From Psychrobacter sp. UBA5136 (GTDB lineage: Bacteria; Pseudomonadota; Gammaproteobacteria; Pseudomonadales; Moraxellaceae), in the NCBI RefSeq assembly GCF_002414005.1, contig NZ_DHYG01000053.1, positions 1-64,000 of the forward strand: DNA of 64,000 nucleotides. The letters run 5' to 3'. The translations under genes and the position numbers were made by a program. The stretch's first letter is position 1. Each line of letters opens with the position of its first letter. Below are positions 19,024 through 27,157 of this stretch, piece by piece. The notes beneath the pieces were generated by a model that was given only the letters and a program-made list of their open reading frames with translations, searched no databases and was not told the DNA's origin.

Positions 19024-19728
19024 ATGTCGAGACGCTCCGCTCCTTTCGTTGCTCCAAGCTACATTGATGACCCTATTTCAAGCGAGGGTAAAAAGCATGC
19101 CAAAGCCTTGCTATCAACGCTACAAGAAGACATTGCCAGCTTCCGAGAGGCGCAGTTTCCGCCCGATATTTTGCGGCAAATCCGTGATATGCCGATTTAT
19201 GAAGGCAATTTAGCCGAAGTCCAAGCCTATGAGCAGCGGTGGCATAACTTGCTTGAGCGCGCGCTGGCGTTTTACCCTGCCGCCAATCTGCCGCCTGACT
19301 ATCTGCCGTTGCCCGCCAGCCTTGAGATACCGCAGTTTATTTATCATGTGCAAAGGCTGCATTTGACCAAGACCCGGGCCAAGGAATCCAAAAGCTTTGG
19401 TTCGGTCGGTGCGCTTATCGATAAATGCGGCGATTATAGCGCCGATGAAATTGCGCGTATGAGCGCGGTATTTGATAACGATGATGAGGCGCGATTGGTG
19501 GCACACCGTGAGTTTATCGATTTACGTGCGTATGTGTTTTGCCGCGATAACAAGGGTGAGGTGTTGGAGCCTGAGCGCGTCCGCTTTTATCGTACGGGGC
19601 TTATCGTTCATGCCCTACCCGATTTTAAAATCGTCGATAGTCGCCAGACCCCGCGTAAGCGCCGTAACGATGCTTATACTAATCCGCTGGCAGATAACGG
19701 CGTGTGGAAGATTTATCGTAAAAAATAA
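19024..19728 (+). CDS. Conserved-looking protein of unknown function
   Basis: This 234-aa soluble protein has no signal peptide, membrane segment or motif that I recognise. It has well-formed amphipathic stretches, a tryptophan/tyrosine-rich mid-section (YEQRWHNLLERALAFYP, IPQFIYHVQRLHL) and a basic C-terminus (SRQTPRKRRNDAY, WKIYRKK) that could bind nucleic acid. Codon use matches neighbours, so it is probably a resident gene. It lies about 70 bases before the KefB/C-type antiporter and in the same direction, so it may be co-transcribed with it. The ribosome site is weak. Confidence 0.6.
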   Translation: MSRRSAPFVAPSYIDDPISSEGKKHAKALLSTLQEDIASFREAQFPPDILRQIRDMPIYEGNLAEVQAYEQRWHNLLERALAFYPAANLPPDYLPLPASLEIPQFIYHVQRLHLTKTRAKESKSFGSVGALIDKCGDYSADEIARMSAVFDNDDEARLVAHREFIDLRAYVFCRDNKGEVLEPERVRFYRTGLIVHALPDFKIVDSRQTPRKRRNDAYTNPLADNGVWKIYRKK

Positions 19729-19801
19729 ACTGTGCTAGATTTTTAACTATTGCCATACCCCGCTGTACTGCTTATTTTATCGTTACCGCTAAGGATTCCA
19801 G

Positions 19802-21688
19802 ATGTTCGCTGCCGCCACCGGCTCACCAAATTTGATGTTACAAGCTACGATTTTCTTGGGGGCAGCGCTGCTGTTCGTGCCACTTGGTAAGCGCTTTGGT
19901 ATTGCAACCGTTTTGGGGTATTTGATTACCGGTCTGATATTAGGTCCCAGTGGTTTAGATGTCGCAGGCGACGCGGAGAGCTTATTACATTTCTCCGAGT
20001 TTGGCGTGGTGATGCTGCTGTTTATCATCGGGCTTGAGCTGCAACCATCACGCTTGTGGGCTCTGCGGCGCTCAATATTTGTCCTTGGTGGCCTGCAAGT
20101 CGGTCTGACTGGCACGCTATTGATATGGCTGTTACATCAATTTTTTGCTTTACCATTTGATACTGCTTTTATCGTTGGTTTTGGTCTTGCACTGTCATCG
20201 ACTGCGTTTGTGCTGCAAATCCTAACGGAAAAACAGCAGCTTTCTAGCACTCATGGCCGCGAAGCCTTTACGATTTTATTATTCCAAGACATTGCCGTTA
20301 TTCCTTTGTTAGCGGTCATTCCGTTTTTATCAGGGGTGCGCGAGCAAAGCTATGATTTGATTTATTTTGGCAAAGTTTTTGCTGTTTTCGCCGGCCTTAT
20401 CTTTGCTAGCCGTTATATTATTCGGCCCTTCTTTAAGTTTGTGGCGTCAAGTGGCGCGTCAGAATTACTAACCGCAGTCGCCTTATTTATCGTGATGGGC
20501 GTGTCTATCTTGATGGGGCAAATTGGACTATCGATGGCATTGGGTGCGTTTTTAACCGGGGTTTTATTAGCAGATTCTGAATATCGGCACGAGTTAGAAG
20601 CAAGTATCGAGCCTTTTAAAGGGCTGCTACTGGGGCTGTTTTTTATGTCGGTCGGTATGCTGACCGATGTCAAACTTATCTTAGCAAAGCCCGTCTTTAT
20701 TATCGGCTGCGCGATGGCGTTGATGGTGATTAAATTCGCCGTCATTACCGCCATTGCAAAAGTAACAGGCAATCGCTGGCCGACCAGTATTCGCTTGGGT
20801 GTCACCCTGGCGCAAGGCGGTGAATTTGCCTTTGTGTTATTTAGCGTGGCAACAGCGCAGAACGTCTTGCGCCCTGAGCTTGCCAATACCTTAAACCTTA
20901 TCGTCACCATTTCTATGGCCCTCACGCCATTTGCCTTTTTATTATTAGAAAAAATTGGTGAGCCACTCTTTGCTAAAAGTAAACCAAGCCGCGAGTACGA
21001 TACCATTCCTGACGATGAGCATCAGGTAATTATTGCTGGTTTTGGGCGTGTCGGGCAGATTATTGGTCGGGTGCTACGTATGCACAATATTGAGTTTACA
21101 GCGATTGAACGCTCGGCAAATCGCGTTGATTTCGTGCGTAAATTTGGTAACCAAGTCTATTATGGCGATCCAAAAAACCCCGAGATACTACGCGCCGCTG
21201 GTATCAAAAAAGCGCGCGTTTTTATTCTCGCCATCGACGATTTAGAGCGCTCCATTACCACCGCGCAATATTTGCGTAAAAACTATCCTGATATGATTGT
21301 CTTGGCGCGCGCCCGTGACCGACAGCATTACTACCGCTTGCGAGAAGTCGGCGTACGTCATATTTGGCGGGAAACCTATTTATCATCTTTAGATATGTCG
21401 CGAGAATCGCTACAGCTGCTCGGTATCTCACCAGAAAAAGCGCGCGAAACGGTACAAACCTTCCGTGATTATGACGATGATTTGATTGAACGCCAGCAAG
21501 CAATTTATGACGATGAGGCAAGCATGATTGAATCAGCACAATCAGCCATCGCCGAGCTTGAGAGTTTATTTGACGAAGACATCGATAAAGCGCGTAAACT
21601 GGATTTGACCGATTTTTATGATGCGCTAAAAAGCCAAGCAACCCCTGCCGGTGAAAAAGACGATCTGACGGCCGATTCTAAAAATTAA
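19802..21688 (+). CDS. Monovalent cation:proton antiporter, KefB/KefC type (CPA2)
   Basis: The 628-aa protein has about twelve membrane segments in residues 1-385 (Na+/H+ exchanger family of the CPA2 group) and a cytosolic Rossmann TrkA-N (RCK) domain after residue 400 (VIIAGFGRVGQIIGRVL). The conserved LGAFLTGVLLADSEYRHELE segment marks the CPA2 core, as in E. coli KefB/KefC. The C-terminus (about 530-628) is acidic. It probably exports K+ in exchange for H+; direct regulation by glutathione adducts is known for KefB/C but not shown here. The ATG follows AAGGAT. Confidence 0.92.
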   Translation: MFAAATGSPNLMLQATIFLGAALLFVPLGKRFGIATVLGYLITGLILGPSGLDVAGDAESLLHFSEFGVVMLLFIIGLELQPSRLWALRRSIFVLGGLQVGLTGTLLIWLLHQFFALPFDTAFIVGFGLALSSTAFVLQILTEKQQLSSTHGREAFTILLFQDIAVIPLLAVIPFLSGVREQSYDLIYFGKVFAVFAGLIFASRYIIRPFFKFVASSGASELLTAVALFIVMGVSILMGQIGLSMALGAFLTGVLLADSEYRHELEASIEPFKGLLLGLFFMSVGMLTDVKLILAKPVFIIGCAMALMVIKFAVITAIAKVTGNRWPTSIRLGVTLAQGGEFAFVLFSVATAQNVLRPELANTLNLIVTISMALTPFAFLLLEKIGEPLFAKSKPSREYDTIPDDEHQVIIAGFGRVGQIIGRVLRMHNIEFTAIERSANRVDFVRKFGNQVYYGDPKNPEILRAAGIKKARVFILAIDDLERSITTAQYLRKNYPDMIVLARARDRQHYYRLREVGVRHIWRETYLSSLDMSRESLQLLGISPEKARETVQTFRDYDDDLIERQQAIYDDEASMIESAQSAIAELESLFDEDIDKARKLDLTDFYDALKSQATPAGEKDDLTADSKN

Positions 21689-21745
21689 TTGCCATTAGCT
21701 TTTAACCAGCATTTAATTGTCGCTTAGCCGTCATTTAGACGTCAT

Positions 21746-22675
21746 TTAATCATCACTACAGCTTTTAGGCGCCTGCCTTTTATTTAGCGAAGTCGTACAG
21801 CTCCAATCATCGCTATTGGGCAGATGATAAAAAACCAGTGTCTGCTCATTTAAGTAACGCAGTGGAAACTTAACGTTCTGAATGGTGGCAATCACCGCGC
21901 AATCGGTGTCTGTCACGCCTGCGGCTTTGGTAGCAATGTCGACATTGACTTGCGGTGTGCTCATATTTAAAGGCAGCTCGGTTGGACATTGGCCTGTTTG
22001 CCGATAGGTCAGCGTCACGCGATTTTGCGCTGTTTTAGCCGTATCGTAAGCATCGAATAACACTTCATTTTCTTTTGGCTTGGCGACAATTGGCAAAAAC
22101 TGTACCTTTATCACCGTTAAGGCAAAGGCAAAAAACCCAAAACCCAACGCCAAACCAAATAAACTGACCCCGCCTTCCTTTTTCAAATGCGCTTTTTGCG
22201 CGGCTTCATCACGCGGATAATCATTGACAGCGTCAGCAATCTCGCGCCGTGCCATACGGTAATAATAAGCGTCCGTCCAGCGGGCAACCATAAACGACCA
22301 AAACAGCCAAATCAGCGCCGCGATAGCAATACGTATGCCCATTTGATAAGTATCGGCAATATAGGGCATCGCGATAAATTCAAACGCCACCAGCACCAGC
22401 GCTACATTTAGCTGGATAAATGACCAGCCTGCGACGCTATAGACAATCGCATCCATGTAGCGCTTACGATACAGCAGCCACGGAAAGGTCACAAAAAACG
22501 CCGCCCAGTGCCATTTTGGCGACAGGTAGCCTTGCTCATCAAACTCCTTAAAACGTTTAAGATAATAGCGCTGGCTACGTTGACTGATAAACCATTTATC
22601 CAGTTGTTCACGTTTGGCAGCGCTCAGTTGTTCTTGATAAAAAGGGGGCGGCGAATCCGTCTCGATAAATAACAT
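21746..22675 (-). CDS. DUF2628 membrane protein
   Basis: The 309-aa protein contains a DUF2628-type module: the segment YLSPKWHWAAFFVTFPWLLYRKRYMDA is typical, with hydrophobic segments at about 58-75, 85-105, 112-130 and 172-195. The C-terminal 110 residues are periplasmic-looking, with four Cys including two in the last 30 residues (WSCTTSL, KSCSDD). The function is unknown. The ATG has a distant AAGG. It is convergent with the antiporter gene and diverges from trmB across 321 bases. Confidence 0.75.
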   Translation of the reverse strand: MLFIETDSPPPFYQEQLSAAKREQLDKWFISQRSQRYYLKRFKEFDEQGYLSPKWHWAAFFVTFPWLLYRKRYMDAIVYSVAGWSFIQLNVALVLVAFEFIAMPYIADTYQMGIRIAIAALIWLFWSFMVARWTDAYYYRMARREIADAVNDYPRDEAAQKAHLKKEGGVSLFGLALGFGFFAFALTVIKVQFLPIVAKPKENEVLFDAYDTAKTAQNRVTLTYRQTGQCPTELPLNMSTPQVNVDIATKAAGVTDTDCAVIATIQNVKFPLRYLNEQTLVFYHLPNSDDWSCTTSLNKRQAPKSCSDD

Positions 22676-22996
22676 GGTGATAAGCCTTACTTGTTATTAA
22701 GTATAAAGGTAACGCAATGATTTTTATACGATATTTCTGATTAAAAAATTTTTTAAACCATTCTTTTTAGATGATGCTTATTACATGATAACGCCAAAAG
22801 CCGCTTATAGAAAACCCATATATGTGACAGCCGTATATAGAAAAAATAGCTTTATGGCCTTGTATTTTATGGCAAAACCCTAGGAGAACACGAAATACAG
22901 CGTAAGCTTGCTAAAATTGGATTGTCCGTTCACAGCCGTCACGATTTCACTTATAATGAAGCAACTTTACCTACCTAATTAAGCCTTGTTAATCCT
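22676..22996. other. Divergent gap before trmB
   Basis: This 321-base AT-rich gap separates two divergent genes. It contains a good promoter for trmB (22929-22957) and, I infer, a promoter for the DUF2628 gene in the left half. No RNA gene is visible. Confidence 0.5.
22929..22957 (+). promoter_or_regulatory. Sigma-70 promoter of trmB
   Basis: TTCACA (22929-22934) and a perfect TATAAT (22952-22957) are separated by 17 bases, and a start point near 22964 would give a short leader to the ATG at 22997. Confidence 0.75.
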
Positions 22997-23797
22997 ATGA
23001 GTCAACATTCTGATATTAATCCCAGCGTCGATGCTATCCAAAGTGACGTTGAGCAACGTCGCGATGATCAAATAAGCGCTGACGACAGCAAACACATTCG
23101 TATCGTTAATACCTTTATGAAACGCCGTACGCACATGAATAAAAATGCCGAGCTGGCATTGACGGCGCCAGAGTTCGCGCATTACTTGGTCAATAACAGC
23201 TTCGGTGATGGCAATCTTGATGGCATTAATGATTTGCGCGCCTTATTTGCCGATAGCCCTAATGGCAGTGATGCGCCGCTAACCTTGGAGATTGGTTTTG
23301 GGCTGGGTGATTCGTTTATCGAGATGGCTGCTGCTGAGCCGTCGCGTAACTTTGTTGGCATCGAAGTCCATGAGCCAGGCATTGGCAAGTGCGCCTATAT
23401 GGCGGGCACGCAAGCGCTAACCAACGTTAAAATTATCAACGGTGATGCCATCCAATTGCTAAAACAACTACCAGAAAACCATATTGACCGTATCCAGCTT
23501 TACTTCCCTGATCCATGGCAAAAAAAGCGCCATTATAAGCGCCGTTTTGTTAGCCCTGAGCGTATGGCCATTGTCACGCGCAGCTTAAAGCAAGGCGGCT
23601 GGTTCCATACGGCAACTGACTGGGAGCATTATGCTTTTTGGATGCTAGAAGTGTTAGATGGTTTTGCTGGACTTAGCAATCAAGCGGGCGCCGGCAACTT
23701 TACTGACCGTCCTGACTTTCGTCCAATGACGAAATTTGAGCGCCGCGGTTTAGAGCGCGGGCACGGCGTTTGGGATTTGATCTATATCAAGGACTAA
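22997..23797 (+). CDS. trmB: tRNA (guanine-N7)-methyltransferase
   Basis: The 266-aa enzyme makes m7G46 in tRNA using SAM. The core [21 protein letters not shown] (SAM site), the [18 protein letters not shown] signature and the tail WDLIYIKD are typical of TrmB. About 65 N-terminal residues are polar and extend the protein relative to short family members; a run [15 protein letters not shown] marks the true core start. A strong promoter and a strong terminator bracket the gene, so it is monocistronic. Confidence 0.96.
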   Translation: MSQHSDINPSVDAIQSDVEQRRDDQISADDSKHIRIVNTFMKRRTHMNKNAELALTAPEFAHYLVNNSFGDGNLDGINDLRALFADSPNGSDAPLTLEIGFGLGDSFIEMAAAEPSRNFVGIEVHEPGIGKCAYMAGTQALTNVKIINGDAIQLLKQLPENHIDRIQLYFPDPWQKKRHYKRRFVSPERMAIVTRSLKQGGWFHTATDWEHYAFWMLEVLDGFAGLSNQAGAGNFTDRPDFRPMTKFERRGLERGHGVWDLIYIKD

Positions 23798-23831
23798 GCT
23801 TGATCGCTTTACCCTCGCATTTCTGCATGAT

Positions 23832-23871
23832 AGCAGCTAAGATACGGATAAAGGACTTAGCTGCTTTTTTT
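23832..23871 (+). terminator. Intrinsic terminator of trmB
   Basis: AGCAGCTAAG (23832-23841) pairs perfectly with CTTAGCTGCT (23856-23865), followed by a run of six or more Ts. It lies about 35 bases past the stop. Confidence 0.93.
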
Positions 23872-24131
23872 GGCACTTCATGTTTCTACTCTTGGCTTAG
23901 CTCTTGACATACATGGTTTTGGGTGTTTTAGCTACTCACTTAAAGATTTATCGGCTTTTACAGACTGACTTACAGCTGTAGCGATATGTGAAACATAAGC
24001 GTTACAAAGCGATTTTTTCGCTAAATTTACAGTTGCAAAAATAGAAATAACCCTTATTTAGTAGACAGCTTATATTTTTTGTCGGCGCAAACATCGATAG
24101 TATAAGGGCTTCGCGAGTTCTCCCCATAAGC

Positions 24132-24360
24132 TGTGGATAACCCTGTGTATAAGTCGCCACTTGACAGGTATTTCCCTAGATAGCTTAAAGGGTTAGGTAA
24201 AATCGTTCATTTTTTGTACAATTTAAAAACCATTAATAATCAATAACTTATATGACATTTAAAAGTAAAATAAAATATTTTTACTATTTTTCAAAATTAA
24301 TTTAATCCGTAGCAATGTTTCACAAGCCTAAAATAAAAATACTTTTTTTATTGTGGACAA
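24132..24360. other. DnaA-box-like cluster with AT-rich core
   Basis: On the plus strand TGTGGATAA (24132-24140, the exact reverse complement of the TTATCCACA consensus), TGTGTATAA (24144-24152) and TGTGGACAA (24352-24360) occur with an AT-rich stretch between them. I did not notice another exact consensus box elsewhere in the window. It may be a DnaA-binding site cluster; an origin is only one possibility. Confidence 0.45.
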
Positions 24361-24429
24361 CTCATAAAACTATTGACAAGTAACGCTGTTATCACGTTCA
24401 AAACTGAGAAGCAACTAAGAATCAAAGCT

Positions 24430-24451
24430 CCCTTATTTTTAAAAATAGGGG
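24430..24451. repeat. Long palindrome upstream of recA
   Basis: CCCTTATTTTT (24430-24440) is directly followed by AAAAATAGGGG (24441-24451), a near-perfect palindrome with one T/G wobble and no spacer. Confidence 0.7.
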
Positions 24452-24600
24452 CAAAATCGCAGGCGACACTCACTGTCGTTTAGCCTCCTAACCGCCTAAA
24501 TTTTAAACTTGGTTTTTGTTATAATAGCCTTATCTAATCAACAGTGATAGAAAATAGGAAGCCTCAAAAAGTCAGCGCCAAATAAACCCCAACCGTGTTA

Positions 24601-24646
24601 TGGCAAATAAGCACGAGCATTTATGAACTTTATTTTGCTTTTGCCA
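24601..24646 (+). promoter_or_regulatory. Hairpin just upstream of the recA promoter
   Basis: TGGCAA plus AAGC (24601-24612) pair with GCTT and TTGCCA (24637-24646) around a bulge; an alternative pairing with the nearby ACTTTATTTTGC is also possible. It would be in the transcript only if a start upstream of it (for example the TATAAT at 24520-24525) is used. Confidence 0.4.
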
Positions 24647-24690
24647 TGATTTGATTTTACTGTATAGTAAGGTGATATATTCGATATCAC
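24641..24690 (+). promoter_or_regulatory. Candidate recA promoter with overlapping inverted repeat
   Basis: TTGCCA (24641-24646) and TATAGT (24663-24668) form a sigma-70-like promoter with 16-base spacing. The predicted start point falls inside a perfect inverted repeat, GTGATAT (24672-24678) and ATATCAC (24684-24690) around ATTCG, which looks like an operator. The leader to recA would be about 220 bases. No E. coli-type LexA box is evident, in keeping with the lack of a canonical LexA in this family. Confidence 0.55.
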
Positions 24691-24896
24691 TGTCTGCAAC
24701 CCAATATAACCATCCACTCCCAACTTGCTAAAAGTGTTTTTTACTGATGATGAAAGTCGTGAGTCATTTCACTGAGCAAGTCGTTATTCGAAAAGTTTTA
24801 AACATATCGTTTTAGACACCCAGCTCTAAGCATATGGATTTAAGTAATCAACACTCTTATCATTTTACATTTATTATTTATGACAAGGAGTCCTAT

Positions 24897-25961
24897 ATGG
24901 ACGACAATAAAGCCAAAGCCCTTAAAGCGGCGTTAGGTCAAATTGAGAAGCAGTTTGGTAAAAACACCATCATGCATCTTGGTGATGATTCAGCCACGCT
25001 TGACGTCGATGTGGTATCGACAGGCTCATTAGGTTTAGATATCGCGCTTGGTATTGGTGGTCTGCCAAAGGGCCGTATCATTGAGATTTACGGTCCTGAA
25101 AGCTCTGGTAAAACGACCATGACGTTGCAAGCCATTGCCGAGTGCCAAAAACAAGGCGGCGTCTGCGCCTTTATCGATGCAGAGCACGCGCTCGACCCTG
25201 TTTACGCGCGTAAACTTGGGGTCAATACCGACGATTTACTTGTCTCACAGCCAGATAATGGTGAGCAGGCACTTGAGATTACCGATATGCTGGTGCGCTC
25301 AGGCGCAGTCGATATGATCGTTGTCGACTCAGTAGCAGCGCTAACCCCGCGCGCCGAAATCGAAGGTGAAATGGGCGACTCGCACATGGGTCTGCAAGCA
25401 CGTTTGATGAGTCAAGCGCTGCGTAAAATCACAGGTAACGCCAAACGCTCAAACTGTATGGTGGTCTTTATTAACCAGATTCGTATGAAAATCGGCGTTA
25501 TGTTTGGTAGCCCTGAGACCACAACCGGCGGTAATGCGCTAAAATTCTATGCATCTGTACGTATGGATATCCGCCGTATCGGTGCGGTGAAAAACGGCGA
25601 TGATATTATCGGTAACCAAACCCGAGTTAAAGTCATCAAAAACAAAATGGCGCCGCCATTCCGTCAAGCGGAATTTGAAATCACTTATGGTGAAGGCACT
25701 AACCATCTAGCCGAAGTGATTGATTTGGGCGTTGAGATTGGCGCCGTCGGTAAAGCAGGCTCTTGGTACAGCTACGGCGATGAAAAAATCGGTCAAGGTA
25801 AAGCCAATTCGGTATTGTTCTTAAAAGAAAACCCGGCGATTGCAGAAGAAATCGAAGCCAAAATCCGTGCTGAAAAACTGGGTACAGGTGTGGCAAGCAA
25901 CACACCAGATGACGACGTCGTTAGCAGCGACGAAGAAATGACCCCTGAGCCGATGCAATAA
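24897..25961 (+). CDS. recA: DNA recombination protein RecA
   Basis: The 354-aa protein is RecA, the ATP-dependent strand-exchange protein for recombination repair. The Walker [10 protein letters not shown], the DAEHALDP segment, the Walker B-like [12 protein letters not shown], and the L2 region with [22 protein letters not shown] are intact, and the acidic C-terminus ([10 protein letters not shown]) is typical. A longer frame begins at 24834, but the ATG at 24897 has a strong AAGGAG and gives the normal N-terminus. recX follows after 30 bases, so the two are probably one operon. Confidence 0.99.
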   Translation: MDDNKAKALKAALGQIEKQFGKNTIMHLGDDSATLDVDVVSTGSLGLDIALGIGGLPKGRIIEIYGPESSGKTTMTLQAIAECQKQGGVCAFIDAEHALDPVYARKLGVNTDDLLVSQPDNGEQALEITDMLVRSGAVDMIVVDSVAALTPRAEIEGEMGDSHMGLQARLMSQALRKITGNAKRSNCMVVFINQIRMKIGVMFGSPETTTGGNALKFYASVRMDIRRIGAVKNGDDIIGNQTRVKVIKNKMAPPFRQAEFEITYGEGTNHLAEVIDLGVEIGAVGKAGSWYSYGDEKIGQGKANSVLFLKENPAIAEEIEAKIRAEKLGTGVASNTPDDDVVSSDEEMTPEPMQ

Positions 25962-25991
25962 ACGTTTGGTGATTAATCGCTATGATTTATT

Positions 25992-27071
25992 ATGAAAATT
26001 AAAACCTTAGCGGAAATACTCGCTGAATCGGAAGCCGGTTCAGCGAGTACTAATAATGCCAAATCAAAAAAAACTTCTAAACCTGCTCACCATTCAGAGC
26101 CTACTAAACACACCTATAAAAATGAGTCCAAAAAGCCCAGCAAGACTGGCAAACGCGCGACTTATGCAAAAAAAGAAGCATTTCTTTTTCAAGATGACGC
26201 TATAACTGATATAGACTTACTCGTTTCATCTTCCTCTCATCCTAAAACATCTTCTAAAAGCAAAAAGCGTCAAAAACGCTTTCACCCAGCGGCTACCTTT
26301 AGCCCTGCGCCTAGTGACGTGCCTGCTTACCAACCTCCAGAAGTACAAAGCATCAAACAGCTGCTTGCCGAGGTTAAACATAATGTTCATGATAGCGAAG
26401 ATAATGACCATACGGATAGCAAAACTGATAACGGTAATAGTGTATTAAACAATCAAGCCGACAGCCAGACCGATAACCTACCCGCTGCTCTTAAAGCTTA
26501 TTTGCGCACGCCTGAGCAGCGCCAAGCGGATATCGATGCCATCAAAGCAGAAAGCCGTTTGCGCTGGCTGGCATTTTATTATTTATCACGCCGTGAATAC
26601 GGCAAAGCTGAGCTCAAACAAAAATTGCTGGATAAAGAGCAAGACCCAGACAAAATCGATGCCCTACTCGATGAGTTTGCAGAAAAAGGCTATCAAAGTG
26701 ATTACCGCACCACGCTTACGCTGATACGCGAGAATATCCGTAAAGGTCGCGGTCGCGCTCGTATTAAGCAGGAGTTTTATCATAAAAAGCTCGCCATGCC
26801 TGCTAACATTGATGAGCTGATTGACATGGCCAACGCCGAATCGGAGGAATTTAGCGAATTTGTCGATGATAGCGCGGATAATTTGGTCGATGGCGTCGAT
26901 TGGTTAAAGCTCGCCGTCACTGCTCGTACAAAAAAGTATGGCAATGATATCCCGACTGAGCAAAAAGACAAAGCACGCCAGCTGCGTTTTTTACAATATC
27001 GCGGTTTTACTAGCGATATCTGCTTTGCGGCGTTAAATTATACATTAGAGACCTTGGATGAGCGCTTTTAA
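25992..27071 (+). CDS. recX: RecX regulatory protein with long N-terminal extension
   Basis: RecX inhibits or modulates RecA filaments and is often co-transcribed with recA, as here. The conserved RecX domain begins only near residue 185 (RLRWLAFYYLSRREYGKAELKQKL) and runs to the end with the usual helical repeats. The preceding 184 residues are Ser/Lys/Asp/Asn-rich and low in hydrophobics, probably disordered; RecX proteins are normally around 150 residues. No better internal start with a strong ribosome site stands out. The reading frame is continuous and ends normally. Confidence 0.88.
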   Translation: MKIKTLAEILAESEAGSASTNNAKSKKTSKPAHHSEPTKHTYKNESKKPSKTGKRATYAKKEAFLFQDDAITDIDLLVSSSSHPKTSSKSKKRQKRFHPAATFSPAPSDVPAYQPPEVQSIKQLLAEVKHNVHDSEDNDHTDSKTDNGNSVLNNQADSQTDNLPAALKAYLRTPEQRQADIDAIKAESRLRWLAFYYLSRREYGKAELKQKLLDKEQDPDKIDALLDEFAEKGYQSDYRTTLTLIRENIRKGRGRARIKQEFYHKKLAMPANIDELIDMANAESEEFSEFVDDSADNLVDGVDWLKLAVTARTKKYGNDIPTEQKDKARQLRFLQYRGFTSDICFAALNYTLETLDERF

Positions 27072-27157
27072 TCAATCCCAGTAAACAAATCGTGTTAGTT
27101 ATTAGTAATATCGCCAAGCGCTTTATTGATAATAACCAAGCAATTAGCAATTAGCAA

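Larger units (their letters stand above)
23798..24896. other. Long structured region between trmB and recA
   Basis: This 1.1-kb non-coding stretch is the longest gap in the window. From left to right I see the trmB terminator; two DnaA-box-like 9-mers eight bases apart at 24132-24152; an AT-rich core (about 24190-24350); a third box at 24352-24360; a large palindrome (24430-24451); an isolated TATAAT (24520-24525); a hairpin (24601-24646); and a promoter (24641-24668) overlapped downstream by a perfect inverted repeat (24672-24690), then about 220 bases of leader to the recA ATG. No protein-coding frame is convincing. Confidence 0.65.

Noticed and set aside
20413..21006. 197-aa minus-strand frame inside the KefB/C-type antiporter gene
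   Set aside because: It lies within a well-supported plus-strand gene and its composition is that of a mirror frame.
24132..24360. Calling the DnaA-box cluster the chromosomal origin
   Set aside because: Three boxes and AT-rich DNA are not enough; dnaA, dnaN or rpmH are absent, and gene orientation does not switch cleanly here.
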